DNA of 64,000 nucleotides. Origin: Corynebacterium sp. TAE3-ERU16 (GTDB lineage: Bacteria > Actinomycetota > Actinomycetes > Mycobacteriales > Mycobacteriaceae). A model generated the notes under the pieces. That model made no database searches and was not told where the DNA came from. It saw only the letters and a list, made by a program, of their open reading frames with translations. How positions within the stretch are numbered: the stretch's first letter is position 1; each line of letters starts with the position of its first letter. The position numbers were made by a program, and so were the translations under genes. Shown in pieces: positions 63,308-64,000 of the stretch. Where the stretch lies: contig NZ_JAHUTN010000009.1 in assembly GCF_019209935.1 (NCBI RefSeq), forward strand, positions 62,001 through 126,000. The letters are read 5' to 3'.

Positions 63308-63715
63308 CTAGTCGAATGCGGGAAGCTCGAAACCGTCCTCGGCTTCCTCCGTCTCGGACGGGGTGAAGCCGGTAGCCGTGACCGACCCGGTGATCAGCGA
63401 GTTCAGCTCCTCGAACTCCTCGGGTTCGATGACGGCGTCGCCGTGGCGGGAGTTGAATGTCTCCACCGCGGTGATGAAGCGGTTGATCACCGCGGTCACC
63501 GCGTCCGCATCCGGGGGTTCCGGAAGGCGGTCGAGTTCGTTGAGGAATCCGTCGATGATCCGACGTAGCTCCGGGAGCACCGCGGGGTCGAAGGGCTGCT
63601 CCCAGAACTCCTTCTCGTCCTTGCCGAGATAGGAACCGGTCGCGAAGGTCTCGAGGTCATCGATGAACTCATCGACGACAGGGCTGAACTGCTGGCTGAT
63701 GGGCGTGGAAGTCAT
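63308..63715 (-). CDS. Small acidic conserved protein, unknown
   Basis: 135 residues from ATG 63715. Strongly acidic and mostly helical (FSPVVDEFIDDLETFATGSYL, LPELRRIIDGFLNELDRLPEPPDADAVTAVINRFITAVETFN, EPEEFEELNSLI). No motif recognised. CACAAT is 6 nt before the ATG, as at the DUF255 gene, so it may be leaderless; an in-frame upstream extension overlaps the mshC end. It precedes the HAD gene by 16 nt. Confidence 0.7.
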   Translation of the reverse strand: MTSTPISQQFSPVVDEFIDDLETFATGSYLGKDEKEFWEQPFDPAVLPELRRIIDGFLNELDRLPEPPDADAVTAVINRFITAVETFNSRHGDAVIEPEEFEELNSLITGSVTATGFTPSETEEAEDGFELPAFD

Positions 63716-63783
63716 GCCCCCATTGTGTACCAGTGGCGCCGTCCGGGTCGGCCCGCCCCTCCTGCCCGTTGCGTCCGGGCCGG

Positions 63784-64000
63784 TCAGTGGGTTGCGGGCA
63801 GGAGCCGGACCCCCATCAGGGAATCGAGGGCGCGGGAAACCAGGTCTCCGGCGCCGGTTGGCCCCTCGGTGGCGTGGCGTCCGGACAGGGTCGTCGCCGC
63901 CCATGAATCCACCGAAAACAGGGCCCGGGGCGTGTCCAGGTCGTCCGCCAGCGCCACGCGGACCTGTTGGACGACATCCTCGGCCGCGGCGGTGTCGGTG
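63784..64000 (-). CDS. mshC: Mycothiol ligase MshC (L-Cys:GlcN-Ins ligase), C-terminal part
   Basis: About 72 codons are visible, ending RALDSLMGVRLLPATH and stop. The sequence VRVALADDLDTPRALFSVDSW, then GAGDLVSRALDSLMGVRL, matches the C-terminus of MshC, a cysteinyl-tRNA-synthetase-like enzyme that joins cysteine to GlcN-inositol in mycothiol synthesis. The catalytic HIGH/KMSKS region is outside the window. CysS itself is less likely, since its C-terminus differs. Confidence 0.82.
   Translation of the reverse strand, partial: TDTAAAEDVVQQVRVALADDLDTPRALFSVDSWAATTLSGRHATEGPTGAGDLVSRALDSLMGVRLLPATH

Noticed and set aside
1..64000. CRISPR arrays, insertion sequences, rRNA or tmRNA
   Set aside because: No spaced direct repeats, transposase motifs with terminal repeats, or recognisable structural RNA were seen anywhere in the window.

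Overview
The window is a high-G+C, gene-dense chromosomal segment of a Corynebacterium-type actinobacterium. Evidence: a Nudix-type NAD repressor in front of nadA-nadC-cysteine desulfurase (the ndnR operon of corynebacteria); RbpA; the polyprenol-phosphate-mannose synthase Ppm1 encoded separately from its Lnt partner; a mycothiol ligase (mshC) C-terminus; a complete pupylation locus with no 20S proteasome genes; DtxR-like iron boxes; corynebacterial HtaA-type surface proteins; and many start codons 6-8 nt downstream of a -10 hexamer, the layout of leaderless mRNAs.

Layout. 1-3.4 kb: NAD de novo synthesis operon and its regulator. 3.4-7.1 kb: a gene-poor, partly A+T-rich island with a small secreted Cys-rich protein and a tiny membrane protein (unknown, bacteriocin/immunity-like in layout), ending in a 20-bp perfect hairpin. 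7.1-9.2 kb: small membrane protein, YceI-like protein, zinc-ribbon protein, rbpA. 9.2-12.5 kb: a decayed Rossmann-type gene with a 10-C tract, then fxsA-lnt-ppm1. 12.5-27.5 kb: aerobic cobalamin genes in three blocks (cobN; cobG-cobH-cobIJ; pepQ-SDR-cobL-cobM-cobK), interrupted by a secretory lipase and by a membrane protein/PadR pair with a clear operator. 27.6-32.8 kb: trypsin-like protease, HelY-type helicase, tatC, tatA. 32.8-47.1 kb: pafC-pafB-pafA-pup, then two rightward surface-protein genes, then dop and arc. 47.1-57.8 kb: tRNA m1A58 methyltransferase, M18 aminopeptidase, DUF255 thioredoxin-fold protein, an orphan SufC/SufB-D pair, RecB-like nuclease, and a two-component system with an ABC exporter. 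57.9-64 kb: broken Dcu C4-dicarboxylate transporter, aspA, hisG, hisE, HAD phosphatase, small conserved protein, and the end of mshC.

The most unusual part is 36.4-43.8 kb. Two paralogous secreted proteins (HtaA-like domain, long beta-rich region, Rib-like repeats, hydrophobic C-terminal anchor) sit in opposite orientation between dop and pup, which are normally neighbours. The first has a strong DtxR-like box over its promoter and the second a weaker one, so an iron-starvation-induced surface system is inferred. Their HtaA-like domains replace the usual heme-pocket GH motif with a Cys-x9/10-Cys element, so the ligand is uncertain.

CDS starts were chosen from ribosome binding sites, -10 spacing and homology remembered by eye; no database search was possible.
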